Source of the DNA: PALSA-612 sp963846915
GTDB lineage: Bacteria; Actinomycetota; Thermoleophilia; Gaiellales; Gaiellaceae
DNA: 64,000 nucleotides
Direction of reading: 5' to 3'
Assembly: GCA_963846915.1 (NCBI GenBank)
Contig: CAWJXV010000009.1
Span: forward strand, 620,001 to 684,000
In this document: positions 1-9,376 of the stretch, one piece after another
Numbering within the stretch: position 1 is the stretch's first letter
How the letters are laid out: every line of letters begins with the position of its first letter
The notes under the pieces: model-generated
The model's database searches: none
Told to the model about the DNA's origin: nothing
The model's input: only the letters and a program-made list of their open reading frames with translations
Made by a program: the position numbers and the translations under genes

Positions 1-1
1 G

Positions 2-1081
2 CCGGTCGGAGTCGACTGGCCGGTGTTCGGGCTCGACGCGCAGCGGTTGCACTTTCTGCCCAGCACGCTCGCGCCGCCGTTCCGCCAGCGCTGGGCGTTC
101 CGCGCCCACTCGCTGGTCGAGTTCCCGCCCTCGATCGGAAACGGCCGCCTCTACGTCGCGAACAACACGGGCACGGTGTTCGCGATCGACGCCGCGAGCG
201 GGCGCCTCGTCTGGCACTACGACTCCGGCCGCTGTGTCGCCGCCACGCCCGCGCTCGCCCACGGCCTCGTCTACGAGGCGTTCCTGAACCGGCCGCCCTG
301 CAACTCGACCAGCTCCGACATCGACGGGCAGGTCGTCGCCTTCGATGCGAGGACGGGAAGGATCCGCTGGAGCCGGACGATCGGCCCGAGCGAGTCGTCG
401 CCGCTCGTCGCGAACGGGCTTGTCTACGTCGGCGACTGGCGCGGGAACGTCTACGGCTTCGACTGGCGCACCGGCAAGGAGCGATGGAGCTACCCGACGG
501 GCGGCAAGGTGAAGGGCGGTGTCGCGGTCGACGGCCGGCGGCTGTACGTGGGCTCGTACGACGGGCACGTGTACGCACTCGACGCGCGCACAGGCAAGCA
601 GCTCTGGCGTGCCTCGGGCCAGGAGCGGCTGGGCAGCGCCGGTACGTTCTACTCGACCCCGGCCGCCGCCTACGGCCGCGTCTACATCGGCTCGACCGAC
701 GGCAAGGTGTACTCGTTCGGCGCCCGCACCGGCGACCTGCGCTGGTCGCACTCGACGGGCGGCTACGTCTACGGCTCCCCGGCGGTGTGGAACCTGCGCG
801 TGCTGGTCGGGTCCTACAGCGGCCGCTTTTACGCGTTCGACGCCGCAACCGGCGACGTGCGCTGGCAGTTCCAGGCGAACGGGCCGATCTCCGGCTCGGC
901 CACCGTCCTCGGGCACCTCGTCTATTTCTCGACTCTGAAGCAGCGGACCTACGCGCTCGACGCGCGCACCGGCAAGCTGGTCTGGAGCTTCCCGGACGGC
1001 AAGTACTCGCCTGTCGTCTCGGACGACCTTCGCGTCTATCTCGTCGGATACGCGCGGATCTATGCGATGGTCCCGCGGTGA
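2..1081 (+). CDS. PQQ-like beta-propeller repeat protein (5' end cut by window edge)
   Basis: The reading frame is open to the left edge, so the N-terminus is missing; the visible part is about 359 residues. It is made of about eight repeats of the type GxVYAxDAxTGxxxW (for example VFAIDAASGRLVWHY and VYALDARTGKQLWRA), the signature of the PQQ/pyrrolo-quinoline-like WD40 beta-propeller fold. Such propellers are usually secreted or periplasmic scaffolds, and in this form are not proven PQQ enzymes. No catalytic residues can be named. The stop overlaps the next gene's GTG start, so the two are probably cotranscribed. A second propeller gene at 23,934 shares the fold but is followed by IPT domains. 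The fold assignment is firm; the role in a glycan locus is inferred from neighbours. Confidence 0.85.
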   Translation, partial: PVGVDWPVFGLDAQRLHFLPSTLAPPFRQRWAFRAHSLVEFPPSIGNGRLYVANNTGTVFAIDAASGRLVWHYDSGRCVAATPALAHGLVYEAFLNRPPCNSTSSDIDGQVVAFDARTGRIRWSRTIGPSESSPLVANGLVYVGDWRGNVYGFDWRTGKERWSYPTGGKVKGGVAVDGRRLYVGSYDGHVYALDARTGKQLWRASGQERLGSAGTFYSTPAAAYGRVYIGSTDGKVYSFGARTGDLRWSHSTGGYVYGSPAVWNLRVLVGSYSGRFYAFDAATGDVRWQFQANGPISGSATVLGHLVYFSTLKQRTYALDARTGKLVWSFPDGKYSPVVSDDLRVYLVGYARIYAMVPR

Positions 1082-1989
1082 GATACGCGGTGACCGGAGC
1101 GGCGGGCTTCGTCGGCTCGCACCTGGCCGACGCGCTCGTCGCGGCGGGCCACGAGGTCGTCGGCATCGACTCGTACAGCGACTCGTACGACCGCGAGCTG
1201 AAGGAGGAGAACGCGCGCGGCCTGGACGTGCTCCGGCTCGACCTGGCCGAGGACGCGATCGACCTGTCCGGTTTCGACGGCGTCTTCCACCTGGCCGGCC
1301 AGCCGGGGGTCCGCAGCTTCGGCGACGTCTTCCCGCTCTACGTGCGGAACAACGTGCTCGCCTCGCAGCGCCTGTTCGAGGCGGCGGTCGAGAGCAGCGT
1401 CCGCGTCGTCTTCTCCTCGTCGTCGTCCGTCTACGGCGCGGCCGAGCGGTTCCCGACGCCCGAGGACACGGTGCCGGAGCCGATCTCGCCGTACGCGATC
1501 ACGAAGCTGGCGGCGGAGCAGCTCGCGCGGGCATATGAGCGGAGCTTCGGACTCGACGTCGTCGTTCTCCGCTACTTCAACGCCTTCGGCCCGCGGCAGC
1601 GGCCGGACATGGCCTTCACGCGCATCGCCTTCGCGCTCGCCGAGGGCAGGCCGTTCGAGCTGTACGGCGACGGAGCGCAGACGCGCGGCTTCACGTACGT
1701 CGGCGACGTGGTCGAGGCGACGGTGCTGGCGATGGACCGCGGACGAGGTCTGTACAACGTCGGCGGCGGCGTCGAGGCCTCGATGCGGGACGCGATCGCG
1801 CTGTTCGAACGCATCTCCGGACGGCAGCTCGAGCTCCGCGAGGAGCCGCCGGTGCCAGGCGACCAGCGCCGCACGCGCGCCGACACGACGCGGATTCGCG
1901 ACGATCTCGGGTGGGAGCCCCGGGTCTCGCTCGAGGACGGGTTGTCGGCTCAGTGGGAGTGGGCTTCGGCTAGAGTCGCCGCCCAATGA
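1078..1989 (+). CDS. NAD-dependent sugar-nucleotide epimerase/dehydratase (extended SDR)
   Basis: A 303-residue extended short-chain dehydrogenase. The Rossmann motif TGAAGFVG lies at residues 6-13, a serine-rich SSSSSVYG strand near 113-120, and the catalytic pair at Tyr139 and Lys143 (SPYAITK). The C-terminal substrate region contains YFNAFGPRQRPDMAFTR, typical of the UDP-glucose/UDP-glucuronate 4-epimerase group. It should interconvert a nucleotide sugar for polysaccharide synthesis in the cytoplasm. The GTG start at 1078 overlaps the upstream stop (GTGA), suggesting translational coupling. The exact substrate (UDP-Glc, UDP-GlcA or UDP-GlcNAc) cannot be decided from sequence alone. Confidence 0.88.
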   Translation: MRYAVTGAAGFVGSHLADALVAAGHEVVGIDSYSDSYDRELKEENARGLDVLRLDLAEDAIDLSGFDGVFHLAGQPGVRSFGDVFPLYVRNNVLASQRLFEAAVESSVRVVFSSSSSVYGAAERFPTPEDTVPEPISPYAITKLAAEQLARAYERSFGLDVVVLRYFNAFGPRQRPDMAFTRIAFALAEGRPFELYGDGAQTRGFTYVGDVVEATVLAMDRGRGLYNVGGGVEASMRDAIALFERISGRQLELREEPPVPGDQRRTRADTTRIRDDLGWEPRVSLEDGLSAQWEWASARVAAQ

Positions 1990-2057
1990 GCGCGAGCCTG
2001 GTCAAGCGAAGGGGAGGGGGGTTCGGGGGAACCGAGAGGTGCCCCCTTGCGAGGCAT

Positions 2058-2072
2058 CCTGGCTTTGCCAGG
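2058..2072. repeat. 15-bp mini-hairpin (CCTGGC-TTT-GCCAGG)
   Basis: A perfect 6-bp stem with a three-base loop lies between the epimerase and the Wzz-like gene, 17 bp before its GTG start. Read on the other strand it matches the pattern CCNGGC-RAA-GCCNGG, also found at 16,690, 46,256 and 47,546. It could be an attenuator or a dispersed repeat; nothing shows which. Confidence 0.4.
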
Positions 2073-2089
2073 GCGCCGCGGGAAAGACA

Positions 2090-2992
2090 GTGAGCGCGGC
2101 CTCCACGGACAAGCCCGACCGCGCGCGCGACCCCGACGCCGAGCAGGAAGTCGATCTCGGACGCCTGTGGCGTGCGGTGATCGCGCGCTGGTGGCTGCTG
2201 CTGGTCGGCTTCGTGGCGGGCGCGATCATCGGCCTGCTCGTCTCGCTCGGAGGAGGCAAGGCGTGGAAGGCGACGTCCGAGATCTACCTCGGCCAGCCGC
2301 TGTCGTCGAGCGGAGCGCAGATCTCGAGCCCGCCGACCAGCCTCGGACTTGCGACCGCGTACATCAACAGCCTCTACGCGCTCCGCCGGGCGTCGAAGGC
2401 GTCGGGCATTCCCGTGGGGCAGCTGAGCGGCAAGATCGCGGTCAAGCCGATCCTCGGCCTGACCGGCACGAAGATCGGACAGCCCGCGCCGTTGATGCTG
2501 CTGTCGGTGACCGGGTCGAAGGCCGGGAAGACCCAGATCGCCGCGGACACGCTCGCCAAGCTCGTGGTCTCGCAGTTCCAGCCCTATGCGAGCAAGAAGG
2601 TCGCGATCATCCAGGATCGCCTCACGCAGGAGCAGGCTCAGATCGTCGACGTCAACCGCCGGCTGACGGAAGCCCAGAACGCCCAGGCCGCGCTGGCGGG
2701 CTCGGCCGCCAACGCGGCGCTCGTCGCCAACTATGCGCAGATCATCTCGACCCTGTCCAACGAGCGGTTTGCGTCCCAGAGCGACATCACGTCGGCGAAG
2801 CAGTCGATCGCCCAGGCGCTCGGCATCGAGGCTCCGCGGATCATCTCGCCCGCGCTGTCGGCCAACCAGGGCGGCCCGAGCCGGCGCTCCGGCGTCGTCA
2901 TCGGCGCGATCATCGGCCTCGTGCTCGGCCTCCTGGCGGCGCTCCTCTGGGATCCGGTCGCCGCCCAGGTTCGCTCGCACCAGTCCGACTAG
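2090..2992 (+). CDS. Wzz/chain-length-determinant-like membrane protein
   Basis: A 300-residue protein with a transmembrane segment at about residues 34-54 (following RLWRAVIARWW), a long soluble domain with a helical, Gln/Ala-rich stretch (about 175-245), and a second transmembrane helix near the C-terminus (about 265-288). Two flanking helices with a coiled middle are the architecture of polysaccharide co-polymerases (Wzz family), which set chain length or couple polymerisation to export. No C-terminal tyrosine-kinase domain is present. The GTG at 2090 is chosen because GGGAAAG lies upstream and the basic/acidic N-terminal tail leads straight into the first helix. Cytoplasmic-membrane location is expected. 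Confidence 0.75.
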   Translation: MSAASTDKPDRARDPDAEQEVDLGRLWRAVIARWWLLLVGFVAGAIIGLLVSLGGGKAWKATSEIYLGQPLSSSGAQISSPPTSLGLATAYINSLYALRRASKASGIPVGQLSGKIAVKPILGLTGTKIGQPAPLMLLSVTGSKAGKTQIAADTLAKLVVSQFQPYASKKVAIIQDRLTQEQAQIVDVNRRLTEAQNAQAALAGSAANAALVANYAQIISTLSNERFASQSDITSAKQSIAQALGIEAPRIISPALSANQGGPSRRSGVVIGAIIGLVLGLLAALLWDPVAAQVRSHQSD

Positions 2993-3009
2993 CGCAGTAG
3001 CCTCCGGCC

Positions 3010-3957
3010 ATGCTCGACGGCAAGCGTGTTGCCGTGGTCGTTCCCGCGTACAACGAGGCGGTCCTGCTGCCGCAGACGCTGGCCGGGATCCCGCCGCTCG
3101 TCGACCGCGTGATCGTCGTCGACGACGCCTCGACGGACGGCACCGCGGGCGTCGCGCGCACCGTGGCCGAGTCCGACCCGCGCATCGTCCTGGTCTCGCA
3201 CGAGCGCAACCGCGGCGTCGGCGCGGCGATCGTCTCCGGCTACAAGCGCGCGATCGAGGAGCGGATCGACGTCACCTGCGTCATGGCCGCCGACAACCAG
3301 ATGGATCCTGCCGAGCTCGAGTCGATCGCCGAGCCGGTCGCGAGCGGCGAGGTCGACTACGCCAAGGCAAACCGCCTCTTCACAGGCCAGGCCTGGGAGC
3401 TGATCCCGCATTCGCGCTACCTCGGCAACGCGGCGCTGTCGCTGCTGACCAAGATCGCGTCCGGCTACTGGCACATCGCCGACTCGCAGGCCGGCTACAC
3501 GGCGATCGCGCTGCCGATGCTCGAGTCGCTCGACCTCGACCGCGTCTACCGGCGCTACGGGTTCCCGAACGACCTGCTCGTGCACCTGAACGTGTGGAAC
3601 GCCCGCGTGCGCGACGTGCCGTCACGGCCGATCTACAACGTCGGCGAGAAGTCCGGCATCCGTCTGCGCCACGTCGTGCCGAAGATCTCCTGGCTGCTGA
3701 CGAAGGCGTTCTTCTGGCGGATGAAGGAGAAGTACGTCATCCGCGACTTCCACCCGCTGGTGTTCTTCTACGGGCTGGGGATGCTGCTGTTCTTCGCCGG
3801 CCTCGGCCTCGGGATCTCGGAGATCATCCTGCGCATCCTCGGCAACGTGATCCCGACGGCGACGTCGGTGCTGATCGCGCTGCTCCTGATCTTCGGCGTG
3901 CAGTTCACGCTGTTCGCGATGTGGTTCGACATGGAGTCGAACAAGGAGCTTCGCTAA
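3010..3957 (+). CDS. DPM1-like GT2 glycosyltransferase with two C-terminal membrane helices
   Basis: A 315-residue family 2 glycosyltransferase. The N-terminal GT-A fold shows VPAYNE (residues 11-16), VVDDASTDGT (about 37-46) and the metal-site region AADNQMDP (about 95-102). Two hydrophobic helices occupy about 250-305. It should transfer a sugar from a nucleotide donor to a polyprenyl-phosphate at the inner membrane. The C-terminus, FDMESNKELR, is a normal ending for this family. Its last nine codons (3931-3957) recur, largely unchanged, three more times downstream, and all following genes up to 23.6 kb look foreign to the polysaccharide locus. The gene itself is intact. ATG 3010 lies 17 bp after the Wzz-like stop. 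Confidence 0.9.
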   Translation: MLDGKRVAVVVPAYNEAVLLPQTLAGIPPLVDRVIVVDDASTDGTAGVARTVAESDPRIVLVSHERNRGVGAAIVSGYKRAIEERIDVTCVMAADNQMDPAELESIAEPVASGEVDYAKANRLFTGQAWELIPHSRYLGNAALSLLTKIASGYWHIADSQAGYTAIALPMLESLDLDRVYRRYGFPNDLLVHLNVWNARVRDVPSRPIYNVGEKSGIRLRHVVPKISWLLTKAFFWRMKEKYVIRDFHPLVFFYGLGMLLFFAGLGLGISEIILRILGNVIPTATSVLIALLLIFGVQFTLFAMWFDMESNKELR

Positions 3958-3964
3958 AGCGGCT
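3931..3964 (+). repeat. Core repeat copy A, in the 3' end of the GT2 gene (candidate attachment core)
   Basis: The 27 bp encoding MESNKELR-stop plus the next seven bases (AGCGGCT) recur at 15,563-15,596; the 27-bp part also recurs at 19,401 and 23,624. In this copy it is the real C-terminus of a glycosyltransferase. Homology with the other copies starts about four bases before the ATG, so only the gene's end is shared. This is the geometry of an integrase target in a gene's 3' end. That reading is an inference because no integrase gene is visible. Confidence 0.7.
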
Positions 3965-4406
3965 TCGTAAGCCAAATCTGAGGCTCGCGCCGCCGATGAC
4001 CAGTGTCGGCCGATGGGCACGCCTCCATCCCGCGTCGGTCACGCTACCCCTTTCAAGTCGTGAACAGATTCGCCGCTCATCGCGCGTTGTCATCACCCCG
4101 ATCGGGCGATCGATGACGCGATCTTGTGCTCCAGCAGGTAGACGCAGGAAGACGGCAACATCGAGGATGGCCTTGCGTTACTCCAGAGTTGCGATCTGAT
4201 CATCCCGCCAGGGTGATGCCGCCGAGGAGGGATGGCCATAGCCTCAGCCGGGCACACTTCAGGAAAGCAACTTTGCAAGACCAGCGTGCCTGATAACCCG
4301 TTCAGACGTGGTCGGTTGCCGAGGTACGGCGCGCCCGCCGCGAGGCCAGCGACGACAGCGCCCGGGTCCAGCGGGCACCATGCCGTCGTGCGGAGTTGAC
4401 GGCCTG
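3965..4406. other. Gene-free stretch after core A
   Basis: About 440 bp between the GT2 gene and the NADH dehydrogenase. It is less GC-rich than the neighbouring genes. I see no convincing reading frame, RNA gene or strong hairpin. It probably contains the promoter of the downstream gene, but no clear -10/-35 pair can be named. Confidence 0.5.
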
Positions 4407-5678
4407 ATGCCGCGTCCCCGCGTGCTCGTTCTCGGCGGAGGGTTCGGCGGCGCGGGTGCCGCGCTGAAGTTGAAGGACGCCGACGCCGAGGTCGTCCTCG
4501 TTGACAAGCACGACTACCACACCTTCCAACCGCTCCTGTATCAGCTCGCGACCGGCCTTCTCGAGACGACGGCCGTCGGGCACTCCATACGCGATCTTCT
4601 CCACGGTCAGGACAACGCGAGCGTTCGTCAAGACGTCGTGACCGCGATCGATCTCGCTGCGCGCGAGGTTCGGTTCGAGGAGACCGCGCCGCTGACGTAC
4701 GACGTCCTCGTGATCGGGATCGGCGCCGAGGTCAATTTCTTCGGGACCGACGGCGCGGCGGAGCACGCCTTCCCCATGTACACCCTGCCCGATGCAGTGC
4801 GCCTGAAGGACCACGTGCTGGAGCGCTGGGAAGCGACCGACCGCGATCCGTCGCTCGTCGACGACGGCGCGCTCAACGTGGTCGTCGTCGGCGGCGGGCC
4901 GACCGGGGTCGAGACGGCCGGCGCGCTGGCCGAGCTGTATCGGGCCGTGCTCGCGAAGGACTACCCCAGGATTGCGCCGGAGCAGGCCCGAATCGTCCTC
5001 GTCGAGGCAGGGCCAGACCTGTTCCCGATGTTCAAGCCGAATCTCCGCGAATACGCCAGAGATGCCCTCGAGAAGCGAACGGTCGAGTTGATGACCGGAG
5101 TCGCGGTCGAGTCGGTCTCTGCGGCGCGCGTCACCCTCAAGACGGGAGAGGTGCTGAACGCGCACACGCTCGTCTGGGGAGCAGGCCTCCAGGGGAACCG
5201 GCTCGTCCAGTCGCTCGGGCTCGAGCTCGAGCGCGGCAACCGTATCGCAGTCGGCCCCGAGCTCAGCCTTCCCGAACGCCCGGAGGTCTATGCAGTCGGT
5301 GACATCGCCGCCATCACCGACTCAAAGACAGGCCAGGTCCTTCCGCAACTCGGGTCGGTCGCCCTTCAGTCGGGCGAGCACGCCGGGCAGACCATCGCAC
5401 GGCGAATCGCAGGCAAGGAAACGAAGCCATTCGCCTACCGGGACAAAGGCACGATGGCAATGATCGGTCGTGGTGCCGCGGTCGTCCAGATGGTGCGCGG
5501 TGCGACGATGAAAGGCTACAAGGCACAGATGGCCTGGCGAGCCGTCCACCTTGCGCTGCTGCCGACCAATGAGGACCGCGCGAAGGCCGTCGTCGACTGG
5601 GCGGGCTCCACCCTCACGCACCAGCGCGTTGGGCGGATCAGGGTTCAAACCGACGAGCAATCCGAGCCGTCGCAATGA
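4407..5678 (+). CDS. ndh: Type II NADH:quinone oxidoreductase (NDH-2)
   Basis: A 423-residue flavoprotein. The N-terminal FAD motif is VLGGGFGGAGAA, followed by VDKHDYHTFQPLLYQLATG, characteristic of NDH-2. The second, NADH-binding Rossmann motif is VVGGGPTGVETAGALAEL in the middle, and a late YAVGDIAAI segment contacts FAD. The enzyme passes electrons from NADH to quinone at the inner membrane face without pumping protons. Start choice: ATG 4407 (MPRPRVLVL) directly precedes the FAD strand and has GGAG upstream; an in-frame ATG at 4380 is possible. First gene of module 1. It is intact, unlike the four frameshifted genes that follow. Confidence 0.9.
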   Translation: MPRPRVLVLGGGFGGAGAALKLKDADAEVVLVDKHDYHTFQPLLYQLATGLLETTAVGHSIRDLLHGQDNASVRQDVVTAIDLAAREVRFEETAPLTYDVLVIGIGAEVNFFGTDGAAEHAFPMYTLPDAVRLKDHVLERWEATDRDPSLVDDGALNVVVVGGGPTGVETAGALAELYRAVLAKDYPRIAPEQARIVLVEAGPDLFPMFKPNLREYARDALEKRTVELMTGVAVESVSAARVTLKTGEVLNAHTLVWGAGLQGNRLVQSLGLELERGNRIAVGPELSLPERPEVYAVGDIAAITDSKTGQVLPQLGSVALQSGEHAGQTIARRIAGKETKPFAYRDKGTMAMIGRGAAVVQMVRGATMKGYKAQMAWRAVHLALLPTNEDRAKAVVDWAGSTLTHQRVGRIRVQTDEQSEPSQ

Positions 5679-5938
5679 CGGCGCCAAGCTCGCGCAGGTC
5701 GTCACAGCGGCGTGACGTGACGTTCGCCGCCTGCCTCGATATATGCCGTATTTCGTCCTCCTTTCCGGATACATAGCCAGCCCGAGGTCGGTCGACGGGA
5801 TGCTCAACATTCAGCGGCAACTCAGATTCGAAAGCATCCGTCGCATCGCGCTCGATCACTTCGATGTGGACGAAGTGCTGAGGCCGGATTCCGCCGAAGA
5901 CTTGCCTCGCTCGATTCCCTGACGTGAATAACAAGGGG

Positions 5939-7661
5939 TCAGCCCGATGAATCGGCGAGGAAGGCCGCGACGCCGCTCTCGAGGGTGGGATAGAAGTGTC
6001 CGCGGCCGAACCGCTCGACGAGTCCCGCCCGGCTGAGTTTGTCTCGGACGGGACTCTTGATGCGGGCGAACGCCAGGCTGATCCGCTCGGCTGAGAGCTC
6101 GTCGTGCAGGGCGGCGAGCGTGTCGATGGCGGTCGAGTCGATGTGGGTGATGGCCTCGGCGTCGACGAGGATCGTGCGCGGCGGCGGGCTGCTGGAATCG
6201 ACGAGGTGCCGGATCTGGTCGCGGAAGAAGGTGGCGTTGGCGAAGAAGATCTCTTGGTCGAACCGGAAGATGACGAGGCCCGGGAAGGTCTCGACGTCGC
6301 GGTGTCTGGAGACGTCTCGGAAGCCGATGTCCTCGTCCGTCTCCTTTGCAGTGCGACCGTCCGAGCACGGCGACCTCGGGCCGGAACGTGCGGTGGACGA
6401 GGGCGACGAGGGACGCGACGATCGCGACGATGATGCCGTCCAGCACTCCCGTGACAAGGACGCCGACGAGGCAGACGAGTGCGATGGAGAAGTCGGCCTT
6501 GTCGATGCGGTAGAGGCGGCGGAGGCCGGCGGTCTTCAGTAGGGGCAGCACGGCCGCGATCACGACCGCGGCCAGGGTCGCCTTCGGCAGGTCGGCGAAG
6601 AACGGCGTCAGCAGCGCGAGCGTGACGATGACGAGGACGAGGTTGACGAGACCGGCGAGCTGTGAGCGCTGGCCGGCATTGTCGGCCGTCGCCGTCCGGG
6701 AAACACTCGCGTCGATCGTGAAGCCCTGAAGCAGGCCCGATCCGATGTTGGATGCGCCGAGGGCGACGAGTTCCTGGTTGGCGTCCACCTCGTCGTGGTG
6801 CTTGGCGGCGAACAAGCGTGCTGCCGCGATCGACTCCGCATAGGCAAGCAGGGCGAGGCCGACCGCGCCCGCGAACAGCCGCTCGAGGTCGGCGAAGCTG
6901 ATGCTGGGCAGGCTCACCTCGGGCATCGCGGCGGTGATCGTCCCGAGCTCGGCGACACCGTGACTCTGTGCGATCGAGTGCGCGGGCGAGCGAGGACGCC
7001 TGCAACGACTGCGATCAGGGACGCCGGCAGCTGCGGCGCCACGGCCTGCAGGGCAAGGATGAGTGCGAGCGAGGCCAGGCCGAACCCGACCGTCCAGCCG
7101 GACACGTTGCCGAGGTTGCGTGAGCACGTTCCAGGCGACCTGGAAGAAGTTGCCCGAACCGCCCGGGATGCCGAGCAGGGACGAGATCTGGCCGACGAGG
7201 ATCACGAGCGCCAGGCCGACCATGTACCCGGCCAGCACCGGCTTCGCGAGGAACTCGGCGATGAAGCCGAGGCGGGCAGCCCCGGCGAGCGCAAGGAGCC
7301 CACCGGTCATCAGTGCGAGCAGCGCCGTCAGGTTCAGGAACCGATCAGCGCTACCGGCGGCGATCGGTGCGACCGTGGCCGCGGAGAGGATCGCGACGCC
7401 GGAGCTCGGCCCGACGCTGAGCTGCCGGCTCGTCCCGAGCAGCGCGTAAATCAGCAGGCCGGCACAGGCGGCGTAGAGCCCGCGAACCGGCGGCACGCCC
7501 GCCAGCGTCGCGTAGGCCATCGCCTGCGGCACCAGCACCGCCCAGACCGCCAACGCGGCCAGCGTGTCCTGCTTCACGGTCAGCCGAAAGGTCGGCAGCC
7601 ACTGAACGGCCGGTACCGCCCGGGCGAGCCAATGGCCGACTCCTGCGAAACTCACCCTCAC
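5939..7661 (-). pseudogene. SulP-family anion transporter with STAS domain, three frameshifts
   Basis: Read right to left, the segments give a SulP protein. First come the N-terminal helices with WAVLVPQAMAYATLAGVPP (the SulP signature) and several more membrane spans. A stretch readable only in another frame follows (FGLASLALILALQ), then the helical core with YAESIAAARLFA, and finally a C-terminal STAS domain (ILVDAEAITHIDSTAIDTL). Frame changes fall near 7110, 6980 and 6355. The family imports sulfate or other anions, often as symporters. Its neighbours are a ClC channel and an arylsulfatase, so sulfate/chloride handling is plausible. The GTG start near 7661 is uncertain. No internal stop other than those produced by the shifts was noticed, so sequence error is as likely as decay. 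Confidence 0.75.
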
Positions 7662-7888
7662 CCTGTCTGCAACACTAGGCGATCGTCGTCCGTCGCTCGT
7701 GGCCGGTTCATCAGCCTGCGCTTCATCCGGGTTGGATGAGGCGGCAGCGCAATAACTCTGGTCTGGTGCGGCGTCTTGTCGGTTCTTGTCGTTGAGAGAG
7801 GGGACCAGGTAAAGCCGGGGTCGAAGCTCGAGCACGAGCGAAGGGAGACGGCCGCACCGACAACGCCCGTGGAGCCTGGCCCTCGCTG

Positions 7889-9376
7889 ATGAACGCTGCG
7901 AGCCCACCTGCCGACCCTGCCGCGCTGATCCGCAGCAGGGAGTATCGCGTGCTGCTGGTGCTGGCGGCGTTGGTCGGGCTGCTGGTTTCGGCTGCGTCGT
8001 GGTGTTTCCTGGAGGGGGTTCATGAGCTGCAGGTCGTGGGTGTACGAGGATCTGCCCGACGACCTCGGCTACCACACTGTTCCTGTTTGGTGGCCGCTTC
8101 CGTGGGTGGCCCTCGCAGGTCTGCTGACGGCGTTCGCTGTCGTGCGGCTGCCCGGGCATGGCGGTCATGTGCCGTCCGAGGGGCTCAAGGCGGGTGGCCC
8201 GCAGACTCGTCCGATCGATCTGCCGGGTGTGCTGCTGGCGGCGGCTCGCGACGCTCGGGCTCGGGCTGGTGCTCGGACCTGAAGGGCCCGCTGATCGCGG
8301 TCGGGCTCGGGCTCGGAACGCTCGCGATGCGTGCTGGTCAGGAGGGACGCGCCCGAGCAGGCGGTGGGCCTGATGGCAGCCGCGGGGAGCTTCGCGGCGG
8401 TCGCGTCGATCTTCGGCTCACCGGTGATCGGCGCCGTGCTGCTGATCGAGGCGATCGGGCTGGGCGGGCCGACGCTGCCGCTCGTGCTGCTGCCTGGTCT
8501 CCTGGCTGCCGGCGTCGGCTCGCTCGTGTTCATCGGGCTGGGGTCGTTCTCGGGCTTCAGCACCGCCGCCTGGTCGTTGAGCCCGTTCCCGCTGCCGCCG
8601 TTCGGCGGCCCGGACTGGGGCGACTTCGGCTGGACGATCCTGCTGGCCGTCGCCACCGCCGTCACCGTGTTCGCGATCATGGAGCTCGCCCGCTGGGCGA
8701 AGCGGCTCGTCGATCAGCACCCGTTCCTGCTCACGATCGCCGCTGGGCTCGCCGTTGGCGGTCTCGCGATCGCCTTCGCCGAAGCGAGCGGCGAATCGCC
8801 CGACGCCGTGCTCTTCTCGGGCGAAGAGGCGTTCGGCTCGCTCTTCGGGCAGGCGGCGACCATCTCGCTCTCGACGCTGGCGCTCCTGCTCCTGTTCAAA
8901 GGGCTCGCGTGGTCGATCTCGCTGGGGAACTTCCGCGGCGGCCCGACCTTCCCCGCGATCTTCCTCGGCGTCGTCGCCGGACTGATGGCCGCAGCATCTT
9001 CCCGGCTACGCCGAGACACAGGCGGTGGCCGCGCTCGTCGGCGCCGCCTGCGTCTCCGTCCTCCGGCTCCCGCTCTCCTCCGTCATGATCGCCACGCCTG
9101 CTCTGCGCCAAGGCCGGGCTCGCGGTCGCCCCGCTGATCGTCGTCGCCGTCGCGGTCGCCTACCTCGCGAGCGAAGCGCTGACCGCGTACGTCGACGCCC
9201 GCATCGGCGCCGCCCCCGACCGATCCTGGGACGCCGAGTCGCGCCGCGACCGGTCTCACCAGCCGGCTGACGACGCCAGGCGATTCGATCCTAGGCTCGA
9301 CGAGCACTCGGCGGCGCCGTCTGCGCCGCTCGACCGCACGGATGACCGAAGGAGAGATCGATGGCTGACACGCTGA
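7889..9376 (+). pseudogene. ClC-family chloride channel/transporter, about six frameshifts
   Basis: Pieces in all three frames join into a ClC protein. They are an N-terminal helix (RVLLVLAALVGLLVSAASW), WVYEDLPDDLG, the proline-rich GHVPSEGLKAGG region, and the GPEGP selectivity/gating loop with the gating glutamate. After these come VASIFGSPVIGAVLLIEA, LGNFRGGPTFPAIFLG (GxFxP-type motif) and C-terminal helices to ASEALTAYVDARIG. Shifts lie near 8032, 8247, 8285, 8343, 8988 and 9103. ClC proteins conduct or exchange chloride across the membrane. Divergent from the SulP gene, with about 230 bp between them for promoters. The stop runs into the first codons of the next gene. Motif preservation argues for recent damage or sequencing error. 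Confidence 0.75.

Noticed and set aside
1060..1986. Minus-strand frame opposite the first epimerase
   Set aside because: Arg/Val/Glu-rich antisense product without domain; the plus-strand SDR is unambiguous.
5743..5922. A 59-codon frame between NDH-2 and SulP (starts MPYFVLLSGY)
   Set aside because: Third-position GC looks lower than in real genes here and there is no ribosome-binding site; kept as non-coding.
6104..6433. Plus-strand frame across the SulP STAS region
   Set aside because: Antisense to the STAS domain, no homology and poor composition.
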